The position numbers and the translations under genes were made by a program. The notes below the pieces were generated by a model, which did not search any database, was not told the origin of the DNA, and saw only the letters and a list, made by a program, of their open reading frames with translations. From an uncultured Alphaproteobacteria bacterium (GTDB lineage Bacteria > Pseudomonadota > Alphaproteobacteria > HIMB59), in assembly GCA_902575065.1 (NCBI GenBank), contig CACGPU010000002.1:124001-188000 (forward strand): a stretch of DNA of 64,000 nt, read 5' to 3'. This document shows positions 44,028 through 52,567 of this stretch, one piece after another. Within the stretch, counting starts at the first letter, position 1, and each line of letters opens with the position of its first letter.

Positions 44028-44951
44028 ATGAATATTTTAAGTCTTTTTGATGGTATTAGCTGCGCAAGAATAGCAATAGAAAAGTCAGGCTATAAAGTAA
44101 ATAAATATTTTTCTTCTGAACTTGACCTTAAGTGTTGTGAAGTCTCCAAAAAAAACTATCCAGACAACATTTTTTTAGGAGATGTAAATAAAATTGAGTC
44201 AAACGCCTTACCAAAGATTGATATTTTGATTGGTGGAAGCCCTTGCCAAGATATAAGCCATGCCTTTAAAGGCTCTGGTCTTGATGGTTTAAGATCATCC
44301 TTATTTTATAAATTTGTAGATTTAAAGAATAAATTAAATCCAAAATACTTTTTGTTAGAGAATGTCAAAAGCAAATGGAACACGATGATGGATGATGCCA
44401 TAGGTGTTGAAGGTGTAGAGATAAACTCCTGTTTTTTTTCAGCTCAATTTAGACCTCGTGTTTATTGGACTAATATTAATTTACCTAATATTCCAAATGA
44501 AATTTCAGATGATAAAATTGATGACATTCTTGATAAATCTGTAAAAGACAAAAAATATTTTTTTAATCCATCTATCGACAAGTATTTCAAAGACTCACCA
44601 TTATCTTTTTATAAAACACAAGGAGGCATATTAAAAGTAGGAGAGATTCCGAGAAAATTATTAAAGGATAATGAACGACAAAGAAGAGTATACTCTATTA
44701 AAAGCAAATCCCCAACTTTACTTGCTAGAGCTGATACGACTAAGATATTATATAAAAATAGAGTAAGAAAGCTTACCCCATTGGAATGTGAAAGGCTTCA
44801 AGGTATTCCAGATAATTTCACATCTGGTTTTAGTGATACAAGGAGGTATAAGATGATAGGTAATGCCTTTACCGTTCAAGTGATTTGCAAAATAATATCA
44901 AACATTGGAAAAAAAAATTCTAAACCTCGACAAGTAGGACTATTTGCTTGA
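44028..44951 (+). CDS. DNA (cytosine-5) methyltransferase 1 of a restriction-modification locus
   Basis: A 307-residue C5 methyltransferase. SAM-binding motif I is LSLFDGISCARIA; the catalytic Cys73 is in GGSPCQDIS (motif IV); ENV at 111 is motif VI; SAQFRPRVYW is motif VIII; and RKLTPLECERLQGIP and MIGNAFTV are motifs IX-X. The central recognition region is short. It methylates cytosine in a specific sequence, protecting DNA from the partner nuclease. Its stop overlaps the second methyltransferase start (TTGA). Confidence 0.92.
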   Translation: MNILSLFDGISCARIAIEKSGYKVNKYFSSELDLKCCEVSKKNYPDNIFLGDVNKIESNALPKIDILIGGSPCQDISHAFKGSGLDGLRSSLFYKFVDLKNKLNPKYFLLENVKSKWNTMMDDAIGVEGVEINSCFFSAQFRPRVYWTNINLPNIPNEISDDKIDDILDKSVKDKKYFFNPSIDKYFKDSPLSFYKTQGGILKVGEIPRKLLKDNERQRRVYSIKSKSPTLLARADTTKILYKNRVRKLTPLECERLQGIPDNFTSGFSDTRRYKMIGNAFTVQVICKIISNIGKKNSKPRQVGLFA

Positions 44952-45928
44952 AGTTCATAGATTTATTTTGTGGATTAGGTGGCTTTAGATACGCTCTAGA
45001 AAAACATGGAGCAAGGTGCGTATTAAGTAGTGACAATGATAAATATGTTGCTGAGTCATACTATTTGAATTTTAAAGATAATCCCTTAAATGATATTACT
45101 AAAATATTAGTAAAGGATATACCCGAATTTGATTGTTTAACAGCTGGTTTCCCTTGCCAACCTTTTAGTATAGCTGGTCATAGAAAGGGTTTTGAAGATG
45201 TAAGAGGCACATTATTTTTTGATATTGTTAGAATTTTAAATGAAAGAAAACCTGAATATTTCATTTTAGAGAATGTAAAAGGTTTAATTAATCACGATAA
45301 GGGCAGAACTTTTAAAACAATGCTTAATACTTTAGCTTCTAAAATTAACGGTGTGGAGAACTCATTCGTTCATAAAGACTGTCTAGATTATAATGTTTTT
45401 TGGAGTGTCCTTAATGCTTCTGACTATAACGTACCTCAGAACAGGGAAAGGGTTTTTATAGTCGGTTTTAGAAATAAGATTGTCAAATATCAGTTCCCAC
45501 AACAAGAAAGACTCAAAAACAAACTTGAAAATATTATTGAGGACAGACCTAATCAATTTAAACAAATCTCAGATTTATCTTATAAATACATAATTAAGTA
45601 TTTATCAGAGCATAATAAATATAATGAAATTAAAAATCTGAAATATCTAGTCGCTTCTGAGATCAGAAGGAGCAGGGTAAATTTCCGTTTTGACAACATA
45701 TCACCTTGTTTGACTACTAAAATGGGTACCGGGGGAAATAATGTGCCTTACTTAGTTAATCAGAAAAGGTTTTTTACTTTAAAGGAGTGTCTTTCTCTTC
45801 AATCTTTTCCCAAAAACTACAAGTTAGTTGATAATTATTCTGAGTCTTTAAAGCAACTAGGAAACACAGTTGTAATCAAAGTAGTAGAAAAAGTTTTTTC
45901 TAATATGATTAGATATTCTTCTACTTAG
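44948..45928 (+). CDS. DNA (cytosine-5) methyltransferase 2 of a restriction-modification locus
   Basis: A 326-residue C5 methyltransferase of the Dcm/HhaI class: motif I FIDLFCGLGGFRYAL, catalytic Cys70 in AGFPCQPFS, ENV at 108, VPQNRERVFIVG (motif VIII), the target-recognition region at ~180-270, and LGNTVV (motif X). It differs clearly from the upstream enzyme. Two C5 methyltransferases in tandem are typical when the recognition site is asymmetric and each strand needs its own enzyme. It converges with the nuclease-like genes with an 8-base overlap. Confidence 0.92.
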   Translation: MKFIDLFCGLGGFRYALEKHGARCVLSSDNDKYVAESYYLNFKDNPLNDITKILVKDIPEFDCLTAGFPCQPFSIAGHRKGFEDVRGTLFFDIVRILNERKPEYFILENVKGLINHDKGRTFKTMLNTLASKINGVENSFVHKDCLDYNVFWSVLNASDYNVPQNRERVFIVGFRNKIVKYQFPQQERLKNKLENIIEDRPNQFKQISDLSYKYIIKYLSEHNKYNEIKNLKYLVASEIRRSRVNFRFDNISPCLTTKMGTGGNNVPYLVNQKRFFTLKECLSLQSFPKNYKLVDNYSESLKQLGNTVVIKVVEKVFSNMIRYSST

Positions 45929-46673
45929 GTTTTATCACTATTGTTGGTGATTTTAATCTCCCAGATCCAGTAGTGACAGTAAAGTCATAAGGTCTTAACT
46001 CTGTTATTTTCCCTCTTTCGTACAACCAAGATGCACAGTATGGTTCTTCAAAATACCCCTTCCCGGAGAAAATATAATTTAATTTATTTTCATTACTAGT
46101 TATTATTAGTTTTATTTGTTCATTACTTAATTTCTTAATTTCTGATAATTCAGTCTCATTTAATTGATCAAATTTTTTTAAAACAAATTTGTGGTACTTC
46201 ATAAACTCAGCTTCTTCACATCTCCAAATTTCTAAAATTTTTCTATTAAATTTCGTTTTATCACCTTTAATATAGATAGAACTACCAGCAGCTAATGCAG
46301 GAATATTAATAAACTTAAGAAATGAACTAACTGTAAATTTATGTATTTGATATTTTTTTGAGTCTTCTCTTTTTATTGAAATTCCTGAATTTAAAAGTTT
46401 TTTTAGATTTAGCTCTTTTGTGTTTTTTTCATTTAGTAGGTAGTTATGTTTATTTAAAAATTCACTGTTAAGATTACTATCTACTAAATATACATCAGAT
46501 TTGGGCAATACCTTGTTATTAGACAGAACAGAATAATGTTTTTCTTCAACTCTGACAGCATAAATGGATTGTTTAATATCAAATTTTTTTTTAAATTCCG
46601 AAAAAGAACCTCTATTAAAATTTATAACAAATTTTTTTTCCTCTTCTGTTCCTTCTTTGGTGCCTTTATTCAA
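45921..46673 (-). CDS. Candidate restriction endonuclease subunit (PD-(D/E)XK-like)
   Basis: A 250-residue protein without a recognised full-length family. NKGTKEGTEEE at the N-terminus, LPKSDVYLV (Asp60) and GISIKREDSKKYQIHKF (Lys101) fit the D...(S)xK spacing of PD-(D/E)XK restriction enzymes. It starts with a TTG that overlaps the companion gene by eight bases. Its convergence with two C5 methyltransferases supports a restriction role. Assigned from motif pattern and context, not from a clear homologue. Confidence 0.6.
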   Translation of the reverse strand: MNKGTKEGTEEEKKFVINFNRGSFSEFKKKFDIKQSIYAVRVEEKHYSVLSNNKVLPKSDVYLVDSNLNSEFLNKHNYLLNEKNTKELNLKKLLNSGISIKREDSKKYQIHKFTVSSFLKFINIPALAAGSSIYIKGDKTKFNRKILEIWRCEEAEFMKYHKFVLKKFDQLNETELSEIKKLSNEQIKLIITSNENKLNYIFSGKGYFEEPYCASWLYERGKITELRPYDFTVTTGSGRLKSPTIVIKPK

Positions 46674-47448
46674 TTATAAATTCCCCAATATCCTTTGATT
46701 TAAACTGTATATCTAATCGATGTTTTTTACCTATTTTTTTTGGACAACTAGCGTCACATTTATGAGATGGATGCCCATGATCTTGACCTTTTAAACAAGC
46801 CCAACAATTCTGAAATGTTAAAAGGCCTATACTTCCATTGCTTTCAGTCATATTTAGGTGTTGATATAAAATTTTATCAAAATTTATAAGTGAGGGCTTG
46901 CTATTAATGTTATCTACATGAATGAGGTATTGAGGTTTATTTTTTGAACCAACCCATACTCTAAAAAAAATTTCCTCTTTGTAAGTCCTTAAGGTTTCCA
47001 TATATTTTTGGTACTCAATAGGGAACATATTCTTAAATTTAGTTTTATTTACTCTGTCTTTAATTGAACCAGTATTGTCTAGTGTGCCATCACACCAATG
47101 AAATTTGTTTATTAGATTAATTTCATATTTACTTAGTTTTTTTATATTGTCTAGAAAGGAGATAAATGTTGATAAAGCCTCCTGATGAATTGAATTTTGA
47201 TTGCCGTGCTTAAGACTTGTATTTATTCTCCGCCCATCAATTTCAAATGTTAAATCATTTTTTTTCTCTAATTTGATGCCCTCCTTCTTGATACACTTAA
47301 CTATTGAAGAGTTATTTATTTCATAGCCAAACATTTTGTTGATTAAGGGTTTGTAAAAAGGACTTAAATCACATATTTTTTTGTTATGTATCTCTTTTTG
47401 TATTTTCTTTTCAAAATTAAAGCCTTGATTTTGACCGATTACTCTCAT
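46666..47448 (-). CDS. Candidate restriction endonuclease subunit (second)
   Basis: A 260-residue protein. It has GQNQGFNFEKKIQKE at the N-terminus, then NDLTFEIDGRRINTSLKHG (Asp65, Lys80), read as a PD-(D/E)XK-type active site, followed by NSIHQE, a pattern I associate with Type II enzymes. A Cys/His cluster near the C-terminus (CWACLKGQDHGHPSHKC, then ASC) may bind zinc. With the overlapping 250-residue protein it may form a two-subunit restriction enzyme. Confidence 0.6.
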   Translation of the reverse strand: MRVIGQNQGFNFEKKIQKEIHNKKICDLSPFYKPLINKMFGYEINNSSIVKCIKKEGIKLEKKNDLTFEIDGRRINTSLKHGNQNSIHQEALSTFISFLDNIKKLSKYEINLINKFHWCDGTLDNTGSIKDRVNKTKFKNMFPIEYQKYMETLRTYKEEIFFRVWVGSKNKPQYLIHVDNINSKPSLINFDKILYQHLNMTESNGSIGLLTFQNCWACLKGQDHGHPSHKCDASCPKKIGKKHRLDIQFKSKDIGEFIIE

Positions 47449-47496
47449 GTATTTGATTCACAGTTTTGAGTATTATTTTAATTGAAATATAAATTG

Positions 47497-48126
47497 ATGG
47501 CCAAAAGTAATTTAAATTTTGATAAAATAAAAAAATATTTATTTGAAAAAGACCCGAAATTAAAAAGAATTATACTGGATAAAAATTGTATTTTTTTTTT
47601 TGATCAGACTAAGTTTTCTAATCTTACACTTTCTTTACATATTTGTGAGTCTATCGTAGGACAGCAACTTTCTGTTAAATCAGCAAAATCTATTTGGAAA
47701 AAAATATATTTGAAAAATAATAAAAATACTCTTAAAACAATTTCTAAATTTTCAATCAATGATTACAAAAAAATAGGTCTCTCAAGAAGTAAAATCTCTT
47801 TTATTCAAGATATAGCTAGAAATACTCTTAATAAAAAAATTAATTTTAATAAATATTATTATATGGCAGATGATCAAATAATTGAGGATCTTATAAAAAT
47901 CAGGGGTATTGGCAGTTGGACAGCAGAAATGTTTTTAATTTTTTCAATGAGAAGAATAAATGTATTCTCCAAAAAAGATAATGGACTTATAAGTGCAATT
48001 AAAAAATTATATAAAATCAATAATCTTAACGAAAACAGATTAAATCTAATTATAAAAAGGTGGGAGCCATATAAGTCTATAGTTTCTATATACCTTTGGA
48101 GGGCTTTAGATAGTAAAATTATTTAA
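47497..48126 (+). CDS. HhH-GPD DNA glycosylase (AlkA-like)
   Basis: A 209-residue DNA-repair glycosylase that removes damaged bases. SIVGQQLSVKSAKSIWKK is the AlkA-type signature, the helix-hairpin-helix is LIKIRGIGSWTAEMFLIF, and the catalytic Asp161 lies in FSKKDNGL. It lacks the N-terminal AlkA domain of E. coli, as do many bacterial forms. It is divergent from the restriction gene across 48 bp, so it may travel with that system. Its 3' end overlaps the EVE-like gene by eight bases. Confidence 0.88.
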   Translation: MAKSNLNFDKIKKYLFEKDPKLKRIILDKNCIFFFDQTKFSNLTLSLHICESIVGQQLSVKSAKSIWKKIYLKNNKNTLKTISKFSINDYKKIGLSRSKISFIQDIARNTLNKKINFNKYYYMADDQIIEDLIKIRGIGSWTAEMFLIFSMRRINVFSKKDNGLISAIKKLYKINNLNENRLNLIIKRWEPYKSIVSIYLWRALDSKII

Positions 48127-48553
48127 CTTCACTATTAATGATTAGTTCAAAATCATGCCTTTGAATAATTTTAACTCCTCCAATTAAGTCTAATCCATAG
48201 TATTTTGGTTTTCTGATAAAATTTAGTTTTTCTTTTATCGATCTTATATCGATTGGTTTTGAAAATAACTTTGTAACCTTAAAAGTTATAAATTGACTTA
48301 CATACTGATTATATTCTGGGTCATAAAAATCGTCCGATTTTTCAATTTCTTGAATTTCGCCAATTGCATAAAAGCTTTTTGAGAATTTGAATTTTCCAGC
48401 GATATAGAAAATTATTTTAGTGCCTATAGTTAAATGTTCTTTATCACGGGTTTTGTCAAATATTAACCACTTCTTTTCATCAATTCTTTCATTAAGTATT
48501 TCAAATGCTATCTTTCCTTTAAAATCTGATGTAACAAAAATAGCGTAGTTCAT
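48119..48553 (-). CDS. EVE/PUA-like domain protein, copy A
   Basis: A 144-residue protein. IFVTSDFKGKIAFEIL, KKWLIFDKTRD and GTKIIFYIAGKFKFSKSFY, with the C-terminal KLNFIRKPKYYGLDLIGGV, suggest the EVE branch of the PUA-like fold, whose members read modified bases. It is a clear paralogue of the divergent gene 20 bases away. The family assignment rests on pattern, not on a full match. Confidence 0.55.
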   Translation of the reverse strand: MNYAIFVTSDFKGKIAFEILNERIDEKKWLIFDKTRDKEHLTIGTKIIFYIAGKFKFSKSFYAIGEIQEIEKSDDFYDPEYNQYVSQFITFKVTKLFSKPIDIRSIKEKLNFIRKPKYYGLDLIGGVKIIQRHDFELIINSEVK

Positions 48554-48573
48554 GTATAATTTTAATTATCTAA

Positions 48574-49005
48574 ATGAAACATATCATTCTTATAACTTCT
48601 GACTCTCATAACGGACAAGCTTTAGATACATTAGAATCAAGATTACTATTAAAAAAATGGGAAATATACCAAAAAACAAATCTTAGAAGGCAGTTCGAAG
48701 TCAATGACATTGTTTTATTTTACATTGGTGGAGTTGGTAAGCTATCACAACATTTTTATGGCGAGGGTATTATAAAAAATATTACTTTAGAAAATGAGTC
48801 ATACAGTGAAACTTCAAATGTTAATCTCTATAGCACTCTCTCTCTTTATAAAATCAGAACATATGAAAACCCTGTTCCAATTAAAAATATATTGAATAAA
48901 CTTAATTTCATTAAAAATAAATTATACTATGGCGTATATTTAAATGGTGGTGTTAGAATAATTAATCAAAAAGAATATGAATTGATTTCTAAATATAAAG
49001 CCTAA
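48574..49005 (+). CDS. EVE/PUA-like domain protein, copy B
   Basis: A 143-residue paralogue of the divergent gene: ILITSDSHNGQALDTL, KKWEIYQKTNLRR, VLFYIGGVGKLSQHFYGEG, and KLNFIKNKLYYGVYLNGGV. Identity is highest in the core strands and the C-terminal KLNFI block. The two genes share a 20-base promoter space, so they must be co-regulated or have overlapping promoters. A role in recognising modified DNA near a cytosine methyltransferase system is inference. Confidence 0.55.
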   Translation: MKHIILITSDSHNGQALDTLESRLLLKKWEIYQKTNLRRQFEVNDIVLFYIGGVGKLSQHFYGEGIIKNITLENESYSETSNVNLYSTLSLYKIRTYENPVPIKNILNKLNFIKNKLYYGVYLNGGVRIINQKEYELISKYKA

Positions 49006-49107
49006 AAAGTATTTAATTTAAATAAAAAATAATGTTATCGTAACAAAGTAAAAAAAGCACTTGGGCTTTTATTGATTTAAAAGCCCATTCAAATTAAATA
49101 TTATAAA

Positions 49108-49866
49108 GTGCCCAAAAAAAAACCACTATATACCCCTCATCAGAATGAAGCTTTTGAATTAAGTCGCTCTAAACTTCAACTTTTTATGGAGTGTCCTAGA
49201 TGTTTCTATTTAGATAGATCTGAAAGGTTTAGAAAAAGTAGACCAAGTGGGCCAATGTCTTATATTCCCACAGCTATAGATTTACTTTTGAAATCTGATT
49301 TTGATAAATATAGAAAACTTCAACAATCTCATCCCTATTTAATTTCAAATAAAATTAATCTAGTGCCATTCAACCATGAGGATATTGACGATTGGAGAAA
49401 TAATAGAAAAGGAGCAAGATATCACGACTTCGATACTAATCTCATAATTTATGGTTCAATTGATGACTGTTGGTTTGATATTGAAAATAATAAATTGCAT
49501 TTAGTGGATTACAAAACCACAACTGCCTCATATGAAAAAGACGCATCAATTAAAAAGGTTGATCTAGATGAAAAAGGAGCACCACATAAATTTTGGTATA
49601 AAAAACAAATTGAAATTTATAGTTGGATCTTCAAAAAGAAAGGCTTCGACATATCTGATACTGCTTTTTTTTTATTTTGCAGTGCTCTTTACAAAGGAAA
49701 AGAAAGTTTCGATAATAGATTAGATTTTAAAATCGATATAATTAAATATCAAACTAACGATAGTTGGGTAGATGATACTATTAAGTCTGCAAAAAAAACT
49801 CTTGATTTGAATGAACCACCTGAAGTTAATACTAAGTGTACATATTGCAACTATATAAACAGCTAA
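49108..49866 (+). CDS. Cas4/RecB-like PD-(D/E)XK nuclease
   Basis: A 252-residue nuclease. LSRSKLQLFMECPRCFYLD is the RecB/AddB/Cas4 N-terminal pattern with Cys29 and Cys32. The active site is IIYGSIDDCWFD with VDYKTT (Asp134-Tyr-Lys136). CTYC near the C-terminus would complete a 4Fe-4S cluster of the Cas4 kind. No cas genes or repeats are nearby, so this is a stand-alone member, common in alphaproteobacteria. It starts with GTG. Confidence 0.8.
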   Translation: MPKKKPLYTPHQNEAFELSRSKLQLFMECPRCFYLDRSERFRKSRPSGPMSYIPTAIDLLLKSDFDKYRKLQQSHPYLISNKINLVPFNHEDIDDWRNNRKGARYHDFDTNLIIYGSIDDCWFDIENNKLHLVDYKTTTASYEKDASIKKVDLDEKGAPHKFWYKKQIEIYSWIFKKKGFDISDTAFFLFCSALYKGKESFDNRLDFKIDIIKYQTNDSWVDDTIKSAKKTLDLNEPPEVNTKCTYCNYINS

Positions 49867-49880
49867 AAATTGAATATTAA

Positions 49881-50081
49881 ATACCTGTAAGTTCCAAAAT
49901 AATAAAAAAAGAATTTGGACCTAATCAAAAAATATACTTCTTAGAAATAGCTTTTAGTAAAAATTTCAAGATTATAGGCCTTGCAACACTGAAGATAACC
50001 TTCAATCAACATTTCTTCACTTACAGTCCTTATCTTGATTACGACTTCACTGTTGGTGCTGGATATATCGCTTTGAGTTAG
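49881..50081 (+). pseudogene. Possible fragment of an outer-membrane barrel gene
   Basis: The 361-bp spacer 49867-50227 has no intact gene. One frame is open for 66 codons without a clear start, and its end (YFLEIAFSKNF, then YLDYDFTVGAGYIALS) has the alternating pattern of beta-barrel strands. It may be the decayed end of a porin-like gene or chance. The rest of the spacer is A+T-rich and should hold the promoter of the beta-oxidation genes. Confidence 0.25.
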
Positions 50082-50227
50082 TTTACAAAATCAAAAGGAT
50101 GTCAAAAAAGTATGAATAATAACAAAATCATTTATTTAGATACCCCTTAGTTGTTTGAAATATTTTGAAATTTCTGTCGATTACTCTTAACACTATTGTT
50201 CTTTTTGCTATTATCTCGTGTTTAATC

Positions 50228-52567
50228 ATGTCTAAGTTTAAAAAAATCGTTGTAATTGGTGCTGGTACTATGGGCTCAGGCATTGCTGCTCACTTAGCCA
50301 ACTCTAACTGCCAAGTAGTTTTGCTCGATCTTAAAGGCAAAGACAAACCCAACCAAATTTCTGAAAATGCCATCGACATTATTAAAAAGTCAGATCCGCC
50401 TCTTTTAGTAGAGAGGTCTCGAATTGATCATATCAAACCAGGTAATCTCGATGATGATTTTGATGAAATCAAAGATGCTGATTGGGTTATCGAAGCTGTA
50501 GTTGAGCGTATTGATATCAAACACAAACTTTACTCCCAAATTGATAAAGTTCGCAGCTCCAACTCTATTATTTCATCTAATACTTCGACAATTCCTCTTT
50601 CAATTCTGACACAAGAGATGTCAGATAGCATGAAAGCAGATTTTTGTATTACTCACTTTTTTAATCCTGTCCGATTTATGAGATTATTAGAGATCGTTGA
50701 AACACTAACTATCAATAAAGACAAGATGGACGGACTTCGTGATTTTTGTAAAAATGAGCTAGGTAAAGGAATTGTCAATTGTAATGATACTCCTGGTTTT
50801 ATTGGTAATCGAATTGGCGTGTATGCAATGCAGGTTGCGATGTATGAAGCATTAGAGCGAGGCCTTCCAGTAGAAATTGCAGATGCATTATTTGGCCGAC
50901 CATTAGGAATTCCTAAAACAGGCGTTTTTGGACTGTATGATCTCATTGGAATTGATTTGATGAAAGATGTGCTTGCAAGCTTTAAAAAAGAATTACAAGA
51001 AAATGATCCTTTTATGGATGTGGTGAAACCTCATCCTCTGGTCGAGAAATTACTAGAAAAAGGTTTTAATGGAAATAAGGGCCCTGGTGGTTTTTATCAA
51101 ACAACAATCGTTGAGGGCGATGAACATGTTAAAGCCATGAATACTTCAGACATGAGTTATTATGATTTTGATAAAGTAGATTTGGAAATCGCTAGAAGAG
51201 TTGAGAAAGAGGGCATCAAAGCACTCCTTGATGATGATAGTGAATATGGTCGATATGCTTTTGCAGTCCTAGCAAAAATCATTAATTATAGCGCTTTTTG
51301 TATTCCTGAAGTTTCATCAAAAGTAACAGATATAGATGACGCCCTCCGCATGGGATTTAACTGGAATGAAGGGCCATTTGAATTATTAAATGAGTACGGT
51401 CTCACCAAATTTGTCCAACGACTTCAAGATGAAAAACAAGAAGTACCAGAATTATTAACAACAATGATTAGATTAAAACAAGAGCCTTATGATTCTACTT
51501 CTTCACGCGCCTATAATCATGAAGCAGGTATGAAGTTTATCTCTAGAGGAGCGGGAGTTCGCCGATTAGGTGACCACAAAAAATATGCAAATCCATTATC
51601 TCGAAATTTTGCTGCAACTATTTGGCAATTTAATGATGAACCTCGAGAACAAAAGATACTGTGCTGCGAATTTCACACCAAGGCAAATGCTTTAAACGTT
51701 GATGCAATGAAAATTCTAGAGGAGTCAGTCAACCGTCTTGAACAAGATAATTATCAAGGACTAGTTGTTTATAATGAGGCTATGAATTTTTCTGCAGGAG
51801 CTGATTTAAATACCATGATTGGTTTAGCTGACGTGAAAGATTGGAAAGGTATCGATAAATACCTATCTGATTTTCAATCTGCATGTATGAAAATGAAATA
51901 TGCATCGAAACCAACAGTCAGTGCCGTTGCTGGATTAGCTATTGGTGGTGGTTTTGAAGTAGCGTGTCAAACTTCTAAGATGGTTGCTCACATGAATAGT
52001 ACTTTAGGCTTAGTTGAAACAGGTGTCGGCCTTGTTCCAGGTGGCGGTGGGTGTAAAGAATTATTATGGAGATGGGTACAAGACAAGAAATATATTAATG
52101 ACCATGATCAAGCAGCTCTTCAAGTATTTGATATAATAGGATATGGCCTAATGGCCCACTCCCCATTGCAAGCTAAAAAGCATAAATTTTTTCTTGATGA
52201 TGATATTTTTGTTTTAAATAGAGACAATCTTCTTGTGGAAGCCTTTAATCAAGTATCATTATTAAAGAGTGGATATTCAGCTCCCAAAAAGCCAAAGTTC
52301 ACACTAAGCGGACCTGAAGTAAAAGAGAAAATGCACCAAGTTTTATTGGATTTAGAGCAAAAAAAGATCATTTTTGGCTATGATGTTGATATTGGTCTTC
52401 ATTTAGCAACCGTACTTAGCGGGGGTGATACAACTAAATCAAAAGAATTGTCGGAAGCTGATCTTTATAATTTAGAGCGACAGTCTTTGATAAATTTAAT
52501 ACAATCCAATAAGACTAGGGATAGGATCCATGCAATGTTGTCTACGGGGAGAAGGCTAAAAAACTAA
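50228..52567 (+). CDS. 3-hydroxyacyl-CoA dehydrogenase / enoyl-CoA hydratase fusion (FadN-like)
   Basis: A 779-residue beta-oxidation enzyme. The N-terminal half is a 3-hydroxyacyl-CoA dehydrogenase (IVVIGAGTMGSGIAAHLA; SSNTSTIPLS; THFFNPVRFM). The C-terminal part is a crotonase domain (NFSAGADLNTMIGL oxyanion loop; LGLVETGVGLVPGGGG). This order is the reverse of FadB/FadJ and matches Bacillus FadN. The ATG at 50228 is the natural start; the frame extends 21 codons upstream. The next gene, an acyl-CoA synthetase, shares one base with its stop. Confidence 0.9.
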   Translation: MSKFKKIVVIGAGTMGSGIAAHLANSNCQVVLLDLKGKDKPNQISENAIDIIKKSDPPLLVERSRIDHIKPGNLDDDFDEIKDADWVIEAVVERIDIKHKLYSQIDKVRSSNSIISSNTSTIPLSILTQEMSDSMKADFCITHFFNPVRFMRLLEIVETLTINKDKMDGLRDFCKNELGKGIVNCNDTPGFIGNRIGVYAMQVAMYEALERGLPVEIADALFGRPLGIPKTGVFGLYDLIGIDLMKDVLASFKKELQENDPFMDVVKPHPLVEKLLEKGFNGNKGPGGFYQTTIVEGDEHVKAMNTSDMSYYDFDKVDLEIARRVEKEGIKALLDDDSEYGRYAFAVLAKIINYSAFCIPEVSSKVTDIDDALRMGFNWNEGPFELLNEYGLTKFVQRLQDEKQEVPELLTTMIRLKQEPYDSTSSRAYNHEAGMKFISRGAGVRRLGDHKKYANPLSRNFAATIWQFNDEPREQKILCCEFHTKANALNVDAMKILEESVNRLEQDNYQGLVVYNEAMNFSAGADLNTMIGLADVKDWKGIDKYLSDFQSACMKMKYASKPTVSAVAGLAIGGGFEVACQTSKMVAHMNSTLGLVETGVGLVPGGGGCKELLWRWVQDKKYINDHDQAALQVFDIIGYGLMAHSPLQAKKHKFFLDDDIFVLNRDNLLVEAFNQVSLLKSGYSAPKKPKFTLSGPEVKEKMHQVLLDLEQKKIIFGYDVDIGLHLATVLSGGDTTKSKELSEADLYNLERQSLINLIQSNKTRDRIHAMLSTGRRLKN

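Noticed and set aside
49108-49866. CRISPR-associated Cas4
   Set aside because: No repeat array and no other cas gene occur in the window. Stand-alone RecB/Cas4-like nucleases are common.
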